Position numbers and translations under genes: made by a program. Source: Harmonia axyridis (taxonomy: Eukaryota; Arthropoda; Insecta; Coleoptera; Coccinellidae). From it: DNA of 64,000 nt. Positions 20,766 through 32,533 of the stretch are shown here, piece by piece. Position 1 is the first letter of the stretch, and each line of letters starts with the position of its first letter. The stretch lies in assembly GCF_914767665.1 (NCBI RefSeq), contig NC_059503.1:62700352-62764351 (forward strand), in the 5' to 3' direction. The notes below the pieces were generated by a model. The model worked only from the letters and a program-made list of their open reading frames with translations. It did not search any database and was not told the origin of the DNA.

Positions 20766-21227
20766 ATCATCTTCCTCTGATATTATTTTTCAATAACCAA
20801 ACCAGTACAATTCCTCCATTCAAAAACACCCCACCTGCAGGTCAAAACGATATGTCACCATATTTCCATTCCCGATATATCTCACATGCTTGTTGTTGAC
20901 ATGAAAATCGCAATTCTGCTTTCAGACAATTTGTTTACGAATGGCTTTGTCTGAATCCTAAAATATTTTCCTCGGCAATGAATCATATAATCCCACAGCG
21001 AAAAGCATTAGCTACCTAGTTAAAAAGTGTAATTTGCTTTTTCATTATCATAACACATTGAATGCCAAAATTCCATGCATATCCTTGATTATCATGAGAC
21101 ACCCAGTACATTCATTCATTGAGATCATGCAAATATAATGGTTCTGTTCCGTCCCTCTAAATGGGAATGCGTCAAGCCACACACACACACATTACTCAAT
21201 TCAAATAAAACTGGCTCAACTTTAAGT
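20766..21227. other. No gene; short CA microsatellite
   Basis: Non-coding. A (CA)n tract of seven units lies at 21178-21191. Confidence 0.55.
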
Positions 21228-22503
21228 TGTGTGAATAAGTCTTTCCCGTTTTTTTTCAAATTTTGAGCCTTTATTGTGAAAAAATGGTTACAAATGAATT
21301 ATTGAAAGTATTGGCCATCGCTAGCTACAACTTTTCCCCATCTTTCTGGCAACATACGAATCCCGTTGCGAAAAACTTCGACCGGTTTGGCCTCTATCCA
21401 GTCATCCACCCATTTTTTGGCTTCCTCGTAGGAATGGAAGTGCTGGTCAGCCAGGCCATGCGTCATCGATCTGAAGAGATGGTAATCAGACGGAGCAATG
21501 TCTGGACTATACGGCGGGTGGGGTAGGACTTCCCATTTGAGCGTTTCTAAGTATGTTTTCACCGGCTGTGCAACATGTGGGCGAGCATTGTCATGTTGCA
21601 AAATAACTTTGTCGTGCCTGTCGGAGTATTGTGGCCGTTTTTCTCGCAGTGCGCGGCTCAAACGCATCAATTGTCGTCGATAGACCTCGCCTGTGATCCT
21701 TTCATTCGGTTTCAGAAGCTCATAGTAAACCACACCTAGCTGGTCCCACCATATACAGAGCATGAGCTTGGCGCCATGAATATTTGGCTTGGCCGTCGAT
21801 GATGATGCATGGCCGGGTAGTCCCCATGATTTTCTTCGCTTCTGATTATCGTAACGGATCCACTTTTCATCGCCAGTCACGATACGATGCAGAAAACCCT
21901 TTCTTTTATGTCGCTGAAGCAGCTGTTCGCAAGTGAAAAAACGCCGTTCGACGTCTCTCAGCTTCAGTTCGTACGGCACCCAATTTCCTTGCTTTTGGAT
22001 CATTCCCATGGCTTTCAAACGCTTGGAAATGGTTGTTCGGTCAACTCCCAATGCTTCAGCAAGTTCTTCTTGCGTTTGACACGAATCTTCATCAAGCAAT
22101 GTCGCCAATTCTTGATCTTCAAAGATTTGCGGCCGCCCGGAACGCTCCTTGTCTTCCACGTCGAAATCGCCACTTTTGAAGCGTCGAAACCATCCGCGAA
22201 CACTTGAATCATCGACACAACCTTCTCCATAAGCTTCCTGAAGCAACCGATGCGCCTCGGCAGCAGATTTCTTCAAATTGAACCAATAAAGTGAAACTTC
22301 CCGCAAATGACGTCGACTCGGCTCAAATTTCGACATTTTCACGATTTCAAAAATTTATGATGCGAAAAAATTTCAACTAATGTGTTAGTGTGGAATTGTT
22401 GACAGATGAATAAGCTTTGATTATGACATATGTAACCATTAAATACTCGCACAGTATTGGTGGCGCCATCTCTTACAAAAAACGGGAAAGACTTATTCAC
22501 ACA
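21228..22503 (-). mobile_element. Mariner (DD34D) element with intact transposase
   Basis: 1276 bp with identical inverted ends of 27 bp beginning TGTGTGAATAAGTCTTTCCC at both termini. The right flank is TA; the left flank is GT, so one side of the target duplication appears mutated. It has the size of a full-length mariner. It lies in FABP intron 1, in the same orientation as the gene. Confidence 0.95.
21299..22336 (-). CDS. Mariner transposase, full length and uninterrupted
   Basis: 345 residues from ATG at 22336 (MSKFEPSRRHLREVSLYWF), the standard mariner length. The N-terminal domain has paired helix-turn-helix motifs (SSVRGWFRRFKSGDF; DRTTISKRLKAMGM). The linker motif is WVPYEL (119-124), a variant of WVPHEL. 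The catalytic triad is D156 (IVTGDEKWIRYDN), D249 (LQHDNARPH) and D284 (YSPDIAPSDYHLF), with 34 residues between the last two. It excises and reinserts the element at TA. No stop, frameshift or missing catalytic residue is visible, so the enzyme could be functional. Confidence 0.96.
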   Translation of the reverse strand: MSKFEPSRRHLREVSLYWFNLKKSAAEAHRLLQEAYGEGCVDDSSVRGWFRRFKSGDFDVEDKERSGRPQIFEDQELATLLDEDSCQTQEELAEALGVDRTTISKRLKAMGMIQKQGNWVPYELKLRDVERRFFTCEQLLQRHKRKGFLHRIVTGDEKWIRYDNQKRRKSWGLPGHASSSTAKPNIHGAKLMLCIWWDQLGVVYYELLKPNERITGEVYRRQLMRLSRALREKRPQYSDRHDKVILQHDNARPHVAQPVKTYLETLKWEVLPHPPYSPDIAPSDYHLFRSMTHGLADQHFHSYEEAKKWVDDWIEAKPVEVFRNGIRMLPERWGKVVASDGQYFQ

Positions 22504-22505
22504 TA

Positions 22506-25500
22506 TTAACATTATGAACTAATTAGTATGGAAAATTACAGAAATCCAAATTCCACTGAGGATAAATCCAATCTTTCAACAACGTAACCATCTATTCGTT
22601 CAAATCTCAAATATTCAATTATCGCTTCGAAGAACACACTCCATTTCTACCACAACATACTTATCCCTAACTACTTACCCCGAGCAAACCACCCGTTATT
22701 ACGGTATGAATGTCTCAAATAGCTGAGTTCATCAATGCCGGCAAGTTCTGAACGAAAAAATATTACAAATTGAATTTTATTGATGTTTTCAATATTTATG
22801 AATTGAGTCCCAAAAGTGAAATTGAATCGCAACTTAATTTCACTATCAACGATTTCAAATATTCATTTCTGGGAATAATGACTCTAAATTTAATTAACAA
22901 GATACAAGATCATTGCTCTTGCTCGGATTACCGCTATCAAATCATGTTTCACCACACGACAACAGTGGCTGGTTCAATATCGGTTATCAGAGATTTCGAA
23001 CAAGTATCAATTTAATCTAGTGTTTGTAAGTCTGTCATATGTTTATCCAGATAAACCGAATGTCTATTTAAAGGACAGTAACACTGACCTTCGCAAGACG
23101 ACCAGAATCGCGCTAATTAGTAATTAGTATAAACGTTTTCGTTTCCCTCTACATAAAAGTGCGATTAGGCCAATAACTACACGTATTCTACATTAAACAA
23201 ATGACACCCATTTTCACTGATTATTTCTCAATGGGTTCGTGAGTTATGGTGATACAATCAGATGATTGAGTGGTTTTGATGCCCTAAAAATTGGTTTCAA
23301 GTACATGTCGCACTCGATGCCGCATTAGATATTCCAGATGGTTATCATGTGAAAATGATATCATATTTAACGTAATCTTGCATGGTAAAGAGGAAAATGT
23401 TAATTACGCGGAAATATTCCACACTTTCTGAATTTTCATTACAATTATTCGAGTAAAAGAATAGATATATAATGAAGTTATAGATTTGTTCAATTATTCG
23501 ATAATTCTTTTATTGAAAAATTATCAGTTTCCTAAAACCTTTTAGAATATGATCATTGATGTTATCACTTTCAATTATAATTCACGATGGAGAATCTCGA
23601 ATACTATCGGTAAAACTTGATGATGATTAGTGTCAAACATATAGAGAGTGAATTAAATACATACTTTATTGAATTCATCTCTCAAGTTTAATATCACGAA
23701 GCAAATTCAGAAGAATATTAATTATATCCATATTAGGTGATTCATCTCTGGTTTCTCAATTCAATGTCTGCAAAACCATTATAGATAAACCTTGGCATCG
23801 AAGAATTTACAATTTGATATATTTTTCTAAATGAATTTTAAATTTCCAATTCTGTTTTGTAACCTTCCAAACCAAAAGAATGGATTATAAAATTCAGTGC
23901 ATACGAATTGAGTTAATTATTGAAATTAATCCGACTTTTTCGTTTCTGAGAAAAGCTCTGAATTTTTTTGAATTAAAAATTCTGTGGGACCCAATTAAAG
24001 AACATTCCAAATACAATACCAAAAAATTATTATATTCATAATGAGAATTCCAATTGAAGCGCCTTTCACATCGAAAAAATTAAAACAAAATGATTCATTT
24101 TCAAAAAATCTTAGAATTCTTCACCACGATGATTTTTCGGAAATAATATGGAAGATATTTTCGATTTATGTTTCATCTCGACATTCCTAGGTCTTTCTTG
24201 AAACTATTTCACCATAATAAAACTTCAACATCTCTCGATTTAAGAAGAATTAACCAATATTTCTGATTTTTTTAGCCAGAAGTATGGTAGAAAAAATTGT
24301 GTTGAAAAAATTATCAACGAATGGTTTGAATTTGAAGGTCGATTTAGAATAAATGAAGAAATACTATTCCACAATTTTGCTTTGCATTTTGAATTCCTCA
24401 TTAAAGATTCTAACAAATCTCGACTTGATTGATAAAAAAAATGTTTCGCTATGTTAAAAGTGTTGAAATATACTGCATCTATTATCACAGTGAATTTTAA
24501 TTTGTTGATATCAAATATATTAGAATTTCAAGCCAGAAGAATGGATACTGAAAAAAATTGACTCTCAAATTTCGGCAATCACTCTTGGCTCTTCTAGAAA
24601 AATCTTCCCTTTATATAAAGTTGTAAAAAACTGAAATAAGCTATGTATTATTAATTATATTTACATCAACGGAATCTTTAATTGCACTTAACGCCTTTTC
24701 GACAACAATGTTGTCAAAATTTTCATAATCGAAAAAGACAATTAATTATGTACCTATCACTTTTACATTGTCGAAGTTGTCGAAAAAAAAAGAGAATATC
24801 CCATTTTTGAACTATGAAGGTTCTTCATTATTAAAAGAAGTAAAGACGTAAAGGATGTTCTCTGTTTACGACAAAATATTTGAGATTCCCAATAAAGCTC
24901 AAAATGTATGGGCGGTAATTTATTGAAACAGGAATTCATGAACTGATATTGATCGGTCTTGAATCTCATTTTTAGATTGGAACTTCAATAATGCGAATAT
25001 GGAAGAAATTGTTTGAATATAATAATTTATATTCTGTTTCTGACACGTTATTGATGTTCCAATGAGCCAAATGAGAATATGTAATTTCAATTACAAATGA
25101 TGAATTCCGCTCAATTTTTTTCAATAATTATTCTATCGTACCTATTGTTCGACATCAACAAATTTCAATACTAGAACTATCAAGTTCTGCGATGTATAAA
25201 ATCTTAACATTTGAATTAAAACAGGCCTAGGTACTAGAGAACCCGATGTTCTTATTCACGTTAAAGAATTTATTGATTGCAAAATGTACAAGAAATTTAT
25301 AGCGAAACTATTTACTTCATGATTGATGAATATGTATTCGAAAATTCTAACTGGAGTATTCAGGAATTAATGATTCCAAACGTTCAACTCTGCGGGGCGA
25401 TATTTAAATATAGATTTTCATCTGATTGAATAGAGAATGTACAAAATGAATTTTTGAGTTAAAAATTGGAGGATTAATATAGTTAATGATATAACAATAG

Positions 25501-25780
25501 GATATTTCGATATGATTAATTGTTGATAGTAAATCGAGAAAAATCATAATTGGCAACAAGTAGGAGAACGATAAATCACGATAGTGGACCCAATTGTTTT
25601 GAAAATATTAGTATTGTTTCAATTTATACGTTCGTTTTGAGGGGGCACAAGAAATCAATATGTACATGCAAAAAGACTCTCTCTCTTCATGAACAATCAT
25701 CAATTGGGGTATAGAGGGTGGAACCACAGAAATCCGACAAGAATCTATGTCATATTTTCAAAAAATAAAGAGAAACTTTA
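22506..25780. other. No gene recognised
   Basis: 3.3 kb of AT-rich FABP intron 1; no repeat, RNA or exon could be supported. Confidence 0.5.
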
Positions 25781-25785
25781 CTCAC

Positions 25786-25864
25786 CGATCGCCTTCATGA
25801 ACTCATCGAAGTTTTCACTCTCGTTGAGCTTGTACTTTTTGCCCAAAATCGAATCCACACTCAT
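25786..25864 (-). CDS. FABP-like protein, alternative first exon A
   Basis: ATG at 25864 in strong context (GGAAACATGAG). It encodes 26 residues plus one base: MSVDSILGKKYKLNESENFD then EFMKAI. GKKYKLNESENFDEFM is a textbook FABP signature. Donor GTGAGT begins at 25785, phase 1, joining GVGLVT of exon 2 more than 16 kb away. An in-frame ATG at 25942 extends the frame by 26 codons (MLFYQAVPLLSVVVFLAG then RNEASSGN), hydrophobic and signal-like. Its start context is weak (TTTTAATGC), so I annotate the downstream start. Confidence 0.88.
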
Positions 25865-26220
25865 GTTTCCAGATGATGCTTCGTTCCTACCCGCTAGGAA
25901 AACCACCACTGACAACAATGGTACCGCCTGATAGAACAGCATTAAAATAACCGACAACGGACCGGCGTATTCGGGAATATGGGGAACGGCTTACTCGATT
26001 TGCTCGTTCGATTGAGGAGACAGCTAGCCTTTACCCCTGGGGTATAGACTACCGTTCTTACAAGGCGAGGTTTGAAACGTTGAGCTTTCGGCTACGTAGT
26101 GACAGATGCTGCGGCTTTTCGAATTCTATGGTCCGTCTTGGAGATTCAGCCGTTTTAAAATCTTATCCGATCCACCCCTTCATGTTTAAAATGGTGGGGA
26201 TTCTTGAAGGAGGAGGAGGA
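25865..26220 (-). promoter_or_regulatory. Probable 5' UTR and promoter of FABP isoform A
   Basis: The 350 bp upstream of first exon A are clearly richer in GC and CpG than the flanking introns. No definite TATA box or initiator could be fixed, so this is inferred from position and composition only. Confidence 0.35.
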
Positions 26221-27160
26221 TGGCGACAACGAACGAGATCATAGTCCGGTTTTTCTTTGTGTTGCACTTTATTGGCAGGAAATTCGAATTGAAAAATTGG
26301 TGTTACGTTATGCTCTTGTTGATTAATTATTTGGACCGTTTACTACAGTGTTCAAGTGTAGGAATGCCTTCCTTGGTGTTAGAGAAGCCTAAAATGGTTC
26401 TCAAATTCGTGGAAATTAATTTTTACAACTTACAACCCCTAAATCGTTAAGTGAAAAACTTCGCCATATCTAGAATTCTTTAAGGTATCACATATCTAAA
26501 TTTCATGATTTCATATGAAAAATGACCTACTAACGATTGTGCGCTTTTTCAAAATGTAGGTACCTACTTGGAACATAATGTCATTTATAATTTTTCTGGA
26601 AAAATTTAAAGCGTGTAAAATGCTCGAAGGATTCGATTTTTCCTCACTGGATATATGCCATTCTATTATATTATACTGTAACTAAATCATAGAAAAAAAT
26701 TCATTCTCAAAAATCTTTCTGCTACGTACGTTCTCTTGCCACGAACTCGACACCCCACCTTTTTTCAATATATTCTTGGATTCTGCATTTCTCGTCCCTC
26801 TCTACAAATGACCAAAAAACACTGAAACGATGTTTCAAAATTCAGTATCAAAATTTTAGGGGCGTATTTTTCAAGTTAATATAGGACTATTTTTCTTCTT
26901 CCTTTTTCTTCCTCGATATCGGTAACAGATACAACAAAACTACGGTAAACCAAAAGTTGTAGTTGTGAGTACTGAACCAAAGTTTTTTTTTACTGTTTTC
27001 TGAACCACCCGTTGTTTCCAAAAACAAAAGTTTTGGAGTAAAGAAGCAGGCACTGTTCCAGAATTAATATCAACCTTTAGATTTGCATTCAAAATTAGCA
27101 TATCACATGATGAACACTTAAGATTGGAATATCTATACCAAATATCTTGTGAAGGGAAAG
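26221..27160. other. No gene recognised
   Basis: AT-rich intergenic sequence upstream of FABP; no supported feature. Confidence 0.5.
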
Positions 27161-27796
27161 GAAGGTGCCACGGGCGTAGCCAGGTTTCAGTTTCGGAGGG
27201 GGTTTTACATATCATAAAAAAAATCTTGTTTTTCTTTTTAAATATATCAACTTTAAAAGAGCCAACCCATTCAGTCTATTTTCACTAGTTTTATTTTTCA
27301 AGTATGTTTTGAGAAAAAAAGCATTTTCAAAATCACTTTTTGAAATTTAGTTTATTTCTTTACATCGATTCCTTTAAATATATTTAGGAAAAAATACCGT
27401 CGTAGTATTTATACAACAGAGTACTCAAATTAAAATTTATGAGTAGAAAGTTTATATGCAAAAAACCGGTAAAAAATGATAGTTATCACCTTTTTTGCAT
27501 TTTTTTCAATGTTTTATCATGAAATTTTGGTGGCAAACTTCAGATTCGAATTCTGTACCCCAGAAACAGAGATAATAAATCGAAGAAATTAAAACTACCC
27601 CATCAACTGAGTTTTAGCAGAGATAGATATAATAAATACGCTAATTTTGAACTATCATTTGAGCCAGGTTTTTCGGACAAAAAACTTTATGGAAGAAAAC
27701 GTCAGAAGATTAAATATTTTTTGTATTTTTTTTTGGTCCGTCACAGAATTTTGGTGCTAAACCTCAGATTCGGATGCAGAACCCAAGAAAAATGAA

Positions 27797-28735
27797 GGGT
27801 GTTTTTTTTTAGAGCTATAGAACTTTAAATTGCAATAAAACAACGCTGGATTATTCGATTGATATGAATTTTATTTATCCGCAAGATAATCTTGTGGCAT
27901 TACATTATGATTTCTGGCATATGACCGACAAGGCTAGCTCGGATGTAGTTTAATCTGGACGTCCAATTTTCGATGACTTTTCCAACATTTGTGGCCGTAT
28001 ATCGGCAATAACACGGCGAATGTTGTCTTCCAAATGGTCAAGGGTTTGTGGCTTATCCGCATGGACCAATGTCTTTACATAGCCCCACAGAAAGTAGTCT
28101 AGCGGTGTTAAATCACAAGATCTTGGAGGCCAATTGGTCCAAAACGTGAAATTAGGCGGTCACCAAACGTGTCTTCCAATAAATCGATTGTGGCACGAGC
28201 TGTGTGACATGTTGCGCCGTCTTGTTGGAACCACAGCTCCTGGACATCATGGTTGTTCAATGCAGGAATGAAAAAGTTAGTAATCATGGCTCTATACCGA
28301 TCACCATTGACTGTAACGTTCTGGCCATCATCGTTTTTGAAGAAGTACGGACCAATGATTCCACCAGCCCATAAAGCGCACCAAACATTCAGTTTTTCTG
28401 GATGTAACGGTGTTTCGACATACACTTGAGGATTAGCTTCACTCCAAATGCGGCAGTTTTGTTTGTTGATGTAGCCATTCAACCAGAAGTGCGCTTCATC
28501 GCTAAATAAAATAAAATGGACGTAGTGCGCGATACGTATTCCGCACAGAACCATTATTTTCGAAATGAAATTGCACTATTTTCAAGCGTTCTTCAGGCGT
28601 GAGTCTACTGATGAATTGATGAATATGATGAATTGCCAAACCGAACTGAGAATAAATCACTTGACAGCTGTTAAATCGGTCGCCATCTTGAACAGTAATG
28701 CCAACTTAAAGTTATATACCTCGAAAAAAACACCC
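27797..28735 (-). mobile_element. DD41D mariner-like element, internally deleted (copy 4)
   Basis: 939 bp with terminal GGGTGTTTTTTTTT and CACCC-type ends, inserted inside the hAT-like element. It has the same internal deletion junction as copies 2, 5 and 7. Target duplication is unclear. Confidence 0.9.
28108..28554 (-). pseudogene. DD41D transposase remnant, 148 codons
   Basis: The longest unbroken transposase piece with the deletion junction. From the in-frame ATG at 28554 it reads MVLCGIRIAHYVHFILFSDE, where the first 12 residues are an out-of-frame reading of the N-terminal gene part. It continues through EAHFWLNGYINKQNC, GGIIGPYFFKNDDGQNV and WFQQDGATCHTARATIDLL. It ends early (RFGPIGLQDLVI) because five bases are lost at GGCCAATT, shifting the frame before the third catalytic aspartate. 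It cannot be an active enzyme. Confidence 0.85.
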
Positions 28736-29042
28736 GTTACAAACGATCGAGAAAATCAAACTAACCCATAACTTTCCTCTGAGGGGCACATGTGAGCACA
28801 AATTGACTGGATTACGTAGAGGTAATTTAATTCAAATTTCACATTACAAATTAATTGAACTGAGAGTGATAATTTCATTCACTTTTTACAAATTCCATTA
28901 AAAAATATTTTCGAGATTTTGAAAAAAAAAAAAAGGTTTTTTGACATCTTCAACATTTCGGGGGGGGTTTGAACCCCCAAAACCCCCCCCTTGGCTACGC
29001 CCGTGGAAGGTGCTATGAGGAAAAACTTGAAAAAATAAACCG

Positions 29043-29160
29043 AACTCTAAAACCCCATGTCTCGAAAACAAATCATTGAGCGCCCATGTTTCTTTTTTTC
29101 TCAAAATGATCCGAGGAATCTGGCATTTTCGTTTGTATCTCCAATTTAGGAACTCCCTGT
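29043..29160. mobile_element. Half of a CAGGG-ended MITE
   Basis: Read on the minus strand it starts CAGGGAGTTCCTAAATTGGA and matches the left arm of the MITE at 33664-34249. The other half is not found next to it. Confidence 0.5.
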
Positions 29161-29164
29161 ACCG

Positions 29165-30900
29165 AGTCCTGTACCTATATCCAAAAATTTTTTTGGTAGA
29201 AGATATTAATAATCTTTGAATGCAGTATTTATTGAAAATCTTGAAGTTGTTTTCAGGATATCGGAAGGAATAATTGAAGATTACTAACGGAGTTTTATGA
29301 CCAACAATATATTTCGATTTACATGCAAATCTATTTACCTATCTCTTTTGTTCTAATCAGAGAAATTAGTTACCATTCAACAGCTATATGTTTGAATATG
29401 TTTAACCTCATATTTGTCGAATCAAATCAGAGTTTTTCGAAAGTGCATCTGTTTCAAAGTTATGTAGACACTTTATATACAAATATTTTTACTCGCTTTA
29501 TTCTAGAGATAAGGGCAATTTGGCCCATATGCCTATAATTTTAGAATTTCGTGCCTAAAATGGGATCAAACTAGGTTAAATTCGCTGGTGAAGAATCTAT
29601 CATCAATTCAGATTTATATCTACATCTCGCTGATCAATTTACGTAGAAATAAAATCAAGAAATTTTCAATGGATTTTTTGAATTAATCAGAAATGCTTAA
29701 ACAATACATACCTAAAATATTTTTTTAATCAGTTGAATTCATTATTGCATGGGAATGGTAACAATTTTACATACTTATATGATTATATTGATAGCAAAAA
29801 TTGGTTCATGCAAAATTTGTAGAACTTCTCCTTTGAAACCTTTAACCACATCAAATCATGAAATAATATAAAAATATCTAACGCAGCAAATGAGTAATTT
29901 TGTGCGTGCATATAGAAAATCTATTTGAAGCTTCATGCTAAATTTCGTGTTGACACCGGCGTGAGGAACTTCAAGCCTAATATCGAATTATCGTTTGAGA
30001 CCATTCGAAATTCCAATATTGCAGGCATTGTGACGAAATGAAGGAGCAACCTGTTCAAGTAAAGAGTGTTCATAAATTAATTGATATTTGGATAATTTTT
30101 TATTGATTATCAGATGAATATCATGAAACTGCTTATAGTTAAAAAAGTTTCATAATGAATTAATATCAATGACAAAAGTATATACATAATATGTGAATAA
30201 TTCGTGAAAATTCATTTTTGTTTACATTTCATACAATTTATATTTTCATATATTGAGGCAATATATTTGATTGAAAACATCATGAAGTGATCTTACATTT
30301 TTGAGGTCATATCTAGAAAGCATCTAAAAACATATCAACTCTAGAATAAAATCCAGATTCTTATATAGCTGAATTTTTGAATAACTGAATTAATCATTTT
30401 TAGAGATATTACGTTTTACAGAAACTTATTTTTGATCTCACAAAAATGCAATCCTCAGGAAATACCGCTTGATATATTACAACTGATTTCAATAATATCG
30501 AATAGTGATTATATCAGTTATTATTAAAAATGAACTTTCATATGAGCTCATGTCAAACGGATTTTGCCAATTGACGAAGTCAACCGAGATATTCGGACCT
30601 ACCCTAAAAGTTTCAAGTCGAACCTAATTCTCGCCTTACATTCTAAATTACCCTTGCAACAATTAGGTAGGTACACAAACATTTTGTATTAAGTTTTTTT
30701 CAGTTGGACGGTTGACGTGTACGTATACCTATCCATTTGTGAGGATTTTCAGTCAGGCAAAATTGGGGTGAGGAGTATGAATGAATGTTTATATATTTTT
30801 GCATGAGGGTAAATTCATCTTTTATATTTGCATATGTTTGCAGCATAGATACAAAATTTTTTGTATTATAAATTGTTACTAAGTTTCGGAAGTAGAAGAT
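29165..30900. other. No gene recognised
   Basis: AT-rich, no supported feature. Confidence 0.5.
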
Positions 30901-30915
30901 AAATATAGAATTTTT

Positions 30916-31335
30916 GAAAAAGTGGGTGCTAATTTCTCACTTAAGGGGTGATAATTTCCTATTATATGTTAGGTGTTGTTAGGTGACAAACAAGAAATTT
31001 TGTGTTCATTAACATTAACTAATGATGGACTTTCAAACTGAATTTTTTTTGAGAAATTTTTAAAAGTTAGCACCCCAGCTGAATACGATGTTTTTTTACT
31101 AGTATCCCTGAGGTACAAACGATCATTTTGGTCTTGCAAATAGTTACTAACGAATTACGAATGCAAAAAAATCGTGAAGTTAGCATCCTAGCGGAATGCG
31201 ATATTTTTCTTCCAGTATCCTTGAGGTACAAACGAAAATTTTGGTGTTACGAATTGTTACTAACGAGTTACTAAAATACTACCGAATGCAAAAAAAATGC
31301 TTCATTTTCGAGAAAGTGGGTGCTAACTTCACGTA
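30916..31335. repeat. Diverged tandem pair within an element-like block
   Basis: Two head-to-tail units of about 110-125 bp (about 31066-31174 and 31175-31300), each with GAGGTACAAACGA, a TTTTGGT word and a TTACTAACGA word. The block is bracketed by two direct copies of GAAAGTGGGTGCTAA-type sequence at about 30918 and 31311. Confidence 0.6.
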
Positions 31336-32533
31336 CACAACATTGAAAACATTTCGGTTTATTGATTGATGTGGTGTCTAATCTAATATGAATAAATAAA
31401 AATTCATTGTTCCCTATCACTTGTCATTAAAATTATATAAGAATATCACAACCAAAATGATTTTCAACTACCGAACCTGTCAAATTATATTTGCATATTA
31501 CATATTATAACACCTCTAGTAAAAGTAAACTTGTTATCAATGAGTCTCGCTTTTCTCCAGACCATCATTATAAATCAATAAGACACCACTTTCAGAGCGT
31601 GTTGTTGTCTCTTTTATTTACAGATCACATGTTACACATGCTGCTTCAATGCGGCATCTACATTGCAGCCTCCGTCAATTGAAGTACAAAAAAAGAACAA
31701 CGACCGCAATGCAGTACAGGTGCATCGAGAAATGGTTGGAATACTCGGAATCTTCATTCAACACACCTCGAATAGAAAGCTATCTCAATTCGAATTTCTT
31801 CCTTATGTAACAACGCAATTTCTTTATTTTCCAAATGTATATTCTGGATCCCCGCATGCGTGTACTGTCCGGAAAGTTTAAGAGATAAAAAATCAATAAT
31901 CTGGTATGTTTAGATATTCTAGTCTAGGAGCCTAACTTGAGATATGGATTAAATGTCTGAAAAGTTTATTTTGTGGCCTTCTAAAGTAATGTTATCCCTT
32001 GAACTTGTACTCCAGATAACAACGGTTGGTGTAGAATCTAACGTTTATCTCAACCACCTTTAAAATTCAATTTGGGAACTCGATGAATGTTCTAATTTAG
32101 ATAGAACAATATACTCTCAAAGTAAAATTGAGCTGATTAGAGCTTGAAGTTATTTCTTTCTTCTCAATTTTTCCGTATAATAATAAAGAAAAGATTGATT
32201 TTGATCGCTTGTGACCCGAACAGAAGGGCACTATCTATTTTATTCCGTCACGATATCTGTAATTTTCGACTACTATCGAATGGAGAAATTTAGAGATTTG
32301 AAATTTGAGGTAGATCTTGATTTTGAAAGACATTGTTTAGTTCAATTATAGGAAGATGACAAAAAATCGGGAAATAAGATCAGGGAAGCAGAAAAAATAT
32401 ATTTAAATAAAATTATAAGATTGTTTCTCAGATTTCTAGAAAAATATTCGGAAGAAACCTAATAGTTTATTCACGGAAAAAGAGTTTCAGTCTTGTCTGT
32501 TGTGTGCTTTATTTTCTATAGGTCAATACTAAC
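31336..32533. other. No gene recognised
   Basis: AT-rich, no supported feature. Confidence 0.5.

Larger units (their letters stand above)
3107..25864 (-). other. FABP gene span: two alternative first exons, two shared exons
   Basis: Four exons on the minus strand join in phase: first exon A (25864-25786) or first exon B (13459-13378), then 8808-8531, then 3160-3107 with the stop. Both first exons end in phase 1 with donor GTGAGT. The core exon starts GA after CAG, giving the shared GVGLVT. Products are 136 (A) or 137 (B) residues, the normal size for the fatty-acid-binding protein / cellular retinoid-binding family. The introns hold most of the transposons between 3.8 and 22.5 kb. Two promoters about 12 kb apart are implied. 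This is inferred from sequence; no transcripts were seen. Confidence 0.85.
27169..29005. mobile_element. hAT-like non-autonomous element carrying a mariner insertion
   Basis: Ends are CACGGGCGTAGCCAGG at left and, on the minus strand, CACGGGCGTAGCCAAGG at right. Exact 8-bp direct repeats GAAGGTGC lie at 27161-27168 and 29006-29013. Eight-base duplications are the hAT hallmark. The body (about 900 bp without the insert) is non-coding and has two diverged copies of a 70-bp module (about 27495-27570 and 27720-27792). Runs of G near both ends sit next to the terminal repeats. Confidence 0.85.

Noticed and set aside
21178..21191. CA run as a possible regulatory element
   Set aside because: A seven-unit microsatellite is common and has no supporting context.
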